The notes beneath the pieces were generated by a model. That model was not told where the DNA came from. It did not search any database and worked only from the letters and a program-made list of their open reading frames with translations. Position numbers and translations under genes: made by a program. Positions 19,189 to 20,016 of a stretch of 20,016 nucleotides of DNA are shown piece by piece. Positions within the stretch are counted from its first letter, which is position 1, and each line of letters starts with the position of its first letter. The DNA is from CALARM01 sp964431735 (lineage in GTDB: Bacteria; Vulcanimicrobiota; SpSt-956; JAKJGF01), in contig CAYSLJ010000134.1 in NCBI GenBank assembly GCA_964431735.1, forward strand, positions 1 to 20,016, in the 5' to 3' direction.

Positions 19189-20016
19189 ATGAAAGTAAAT
19201 AAAGTAAAGAGAAAAAAACCTGCAAAATTAGAAGACAGTGCATGGAAAGATATACTGGAGGATCTTTTCCCTCAGTTTCTGGAATTTTTCTTTTATGATC
19301 TGTATAAAGAAATAGATTTTTCTAAAAAGCCAATTTTTATGGATAAAGAGCTGGAAAAGATATTGAAGACAAGCAAAACAGGCAAGAGATTTGCTGATAA
19401 GCTTGTAAAAATTTATCTGAAGGATGGCTCTGAAAGATGGTGTCTGTGTCATGTTGAAGTTCAGGGAAAAAAAGAAAAGAATTTCTCTGAACGAATTTAT
19501 ATATATAATTACAGGATTTTTGACAGATATCATAAAAATGTTGTAAGTCTTGTTGTTCTGACAGATGAAGATGAAAATTTTCGCCCCTGTCACTATGAAT
19601 TCACTATAGATGGTTTCAGCCTGGTATTTAAATATCCTTTAGTGAAAATAATAGATTATAAAGACAGACTGGATAAAATAAAAAAAAGTGAAAATCCCTT
19701 TGCTGTAGTAGTAGAAACCTATATAAGGCTTCTTGAGGTTAAAAAAGATAATGAGAAGAAACTGTCATTAAAAATAATTCTATCAAAATCCGTATGTAAT
19801 AGAAGAGATTATTTAAAATTATTAAGATTTATCGACTGGCTTATAAATTTACCGAAAAAATACGAGAAGATTTATTATGAAGAAATGAGGAAATTTGAGG
19901 AGGTGATCGAAATGCCTTATGTAACAACTTTTGAGCGTTATGGTTACAAGAAAGGATTAAGAGAAGGAATAGAAAAAGGAATAGAAAAAGGAATAGAAAA
20001 AGGAATAGAAAAAGGA
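19189..20016 (+). CDS. Rpn/PD-(D/E)XK nuclease-family protein (partial)
   Basis: 276 codons are visible and the frame is open at the window end. The signature is the strand CHVEVQ (His88, Glu90, Gln92) after KIYLKDGSERWC, then RIYIYNYRIFDRY and VVSLVVLTDE: the pattern of the Rpn recombination-promoting nuclease / putative-transposase group (PD-(D/E)XK fold). These proteins cleave DNA and favour RecA-independent recombination; several act in genome plasticity or defence. The C-terminus ends in four perfect GIEK units from a 12-nt tandem repeat, typical of these proteins and prone to copy-number change. ATG 19189 with GAGGG 8 nt upstream. Confidence 0.85.
   Translation, partial: MKVNKVKRKKPAKLEDSAWKDILEDLFPQFLEFFFYDLYKEIDFSKKPIFMDKELEKILKTSKTGKRFADKLVKIYLKDGSERWCLCHVEVQGKKEKNFSERIYIYNYRIFDRYHKNVVSLVVLTDEDENFRPCHYEFTIDGFSLVFKYPLVKIIDYKDRLDKIKKSENPFAVVVETYIRLLEVKKDNEKKLSLKIILSKSVCNRRDYLKLLRFIDWLINLPKKYEKIYYEEMRKFEEVIEMPYVTTFERYGYKKGLREGIEKGIEKGIEKGIEKG
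19966..20016 (+). repeat. 12-nt in-frame tandem repeat (GIEK)
   Basis: GGAATAGAAAAA repeated four times without error (19966-20013), with the next copy starting at the window edge. Confidence 0.95.

Noticed and set aside
1..20016. tRNA, rRNA or prophage structural genes
   Set aside because: No cloverleaf with a conserved T-loop, no rRNA-like stretch and no capsid, terminase or tail motif was recognised by eye; a covariance-model scan would be decisive for small RNAs.

Overview
This is a low-GC, AT-rich bacterial chromosome segment that mixes single-copy housekeeping genes with an unusual load of dispersed short repeats and toxin-antitoxin (TA) debris. Start codons are varied (ATG, GTG, TTG and one probable ATT), Shine-Dalgarno (SD) sites are GGAG-like, and several sigma70-type promoters are recognisable. 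Three proteins carry Sec signal peptides. The sequence does not let me name a phylum; an uncultured, free-living low-GC bacterium is the best description.

Layout. 1-3.6 kb (+): peptide deformylase (def), methionyl-tRNA formyltransferase (fmt) and the 16S rRNA m5C methyltransferase rsmB. These handle initiator Met-tRNA formylation, deformylation and ribosome modification. A 397-bp repeat-rich gap separates def from fmt. 3.6-5.25 kb (-): a NifU-type Fe-S scaffold domain protein, an FmdB-type zinc ribbon, and a methyltransferase overlapping an AbrB-type antitoxin-like gene. 5.3-6.1 kb (+): a ribbon-helix-helix (RHH)/PIN TA pair with a palindromic operator; the toxin probably starts at ATT. 6.2-8.65 kb (+): an 820-residue Met/Gln/Gly-rich, repeat-laden protein of unknown function with its own terminator. 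8.87-9.98 kb (+): a soluble receiver-histidine kinase hybrid. 10.0-13.1 kb (-): XRE regulator, ImmA/IrrE-type metallopeptidase, and a secreted protein built of four PsbP/DUF1795-like repeats, probably one operon. 13.2-16.3 kb (+): a truncated RHH antitoxin, a tnpB-only IS605-type element, a 30-codon remnant of a RelE toxin, then an intact paralogous RHH/RelE pair. 16.5-19.05 kb (+): two secreted proteins, one with EF-hand-like calcium loops and one probably beta-propeller. 19.19 kb to the window end (+): an Rpn/PD-(D/E)XK nuclease-family gene that runs off the window.

The most unusual feature is the repeats. Arrays of 7-nt units of the form GTGANNN (often GTRACGC or GTGAATA), commonly arranged as inverted arms, lie in at least ten intergenic places, and some supply the stop codon of a neighbouring gene. 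Two copies of a MITE-like element (51-180 and 13221-13366) share the same imperfect terminal inverted repeats, but their central hairpins are built from different heptamer types. A second family of 9-nt units (GGGATNNNN) occurs twice. The tnpB insertion appears to have split a RHH/RelE locus whose intact paralogue lies only about 0.2 kb further on.
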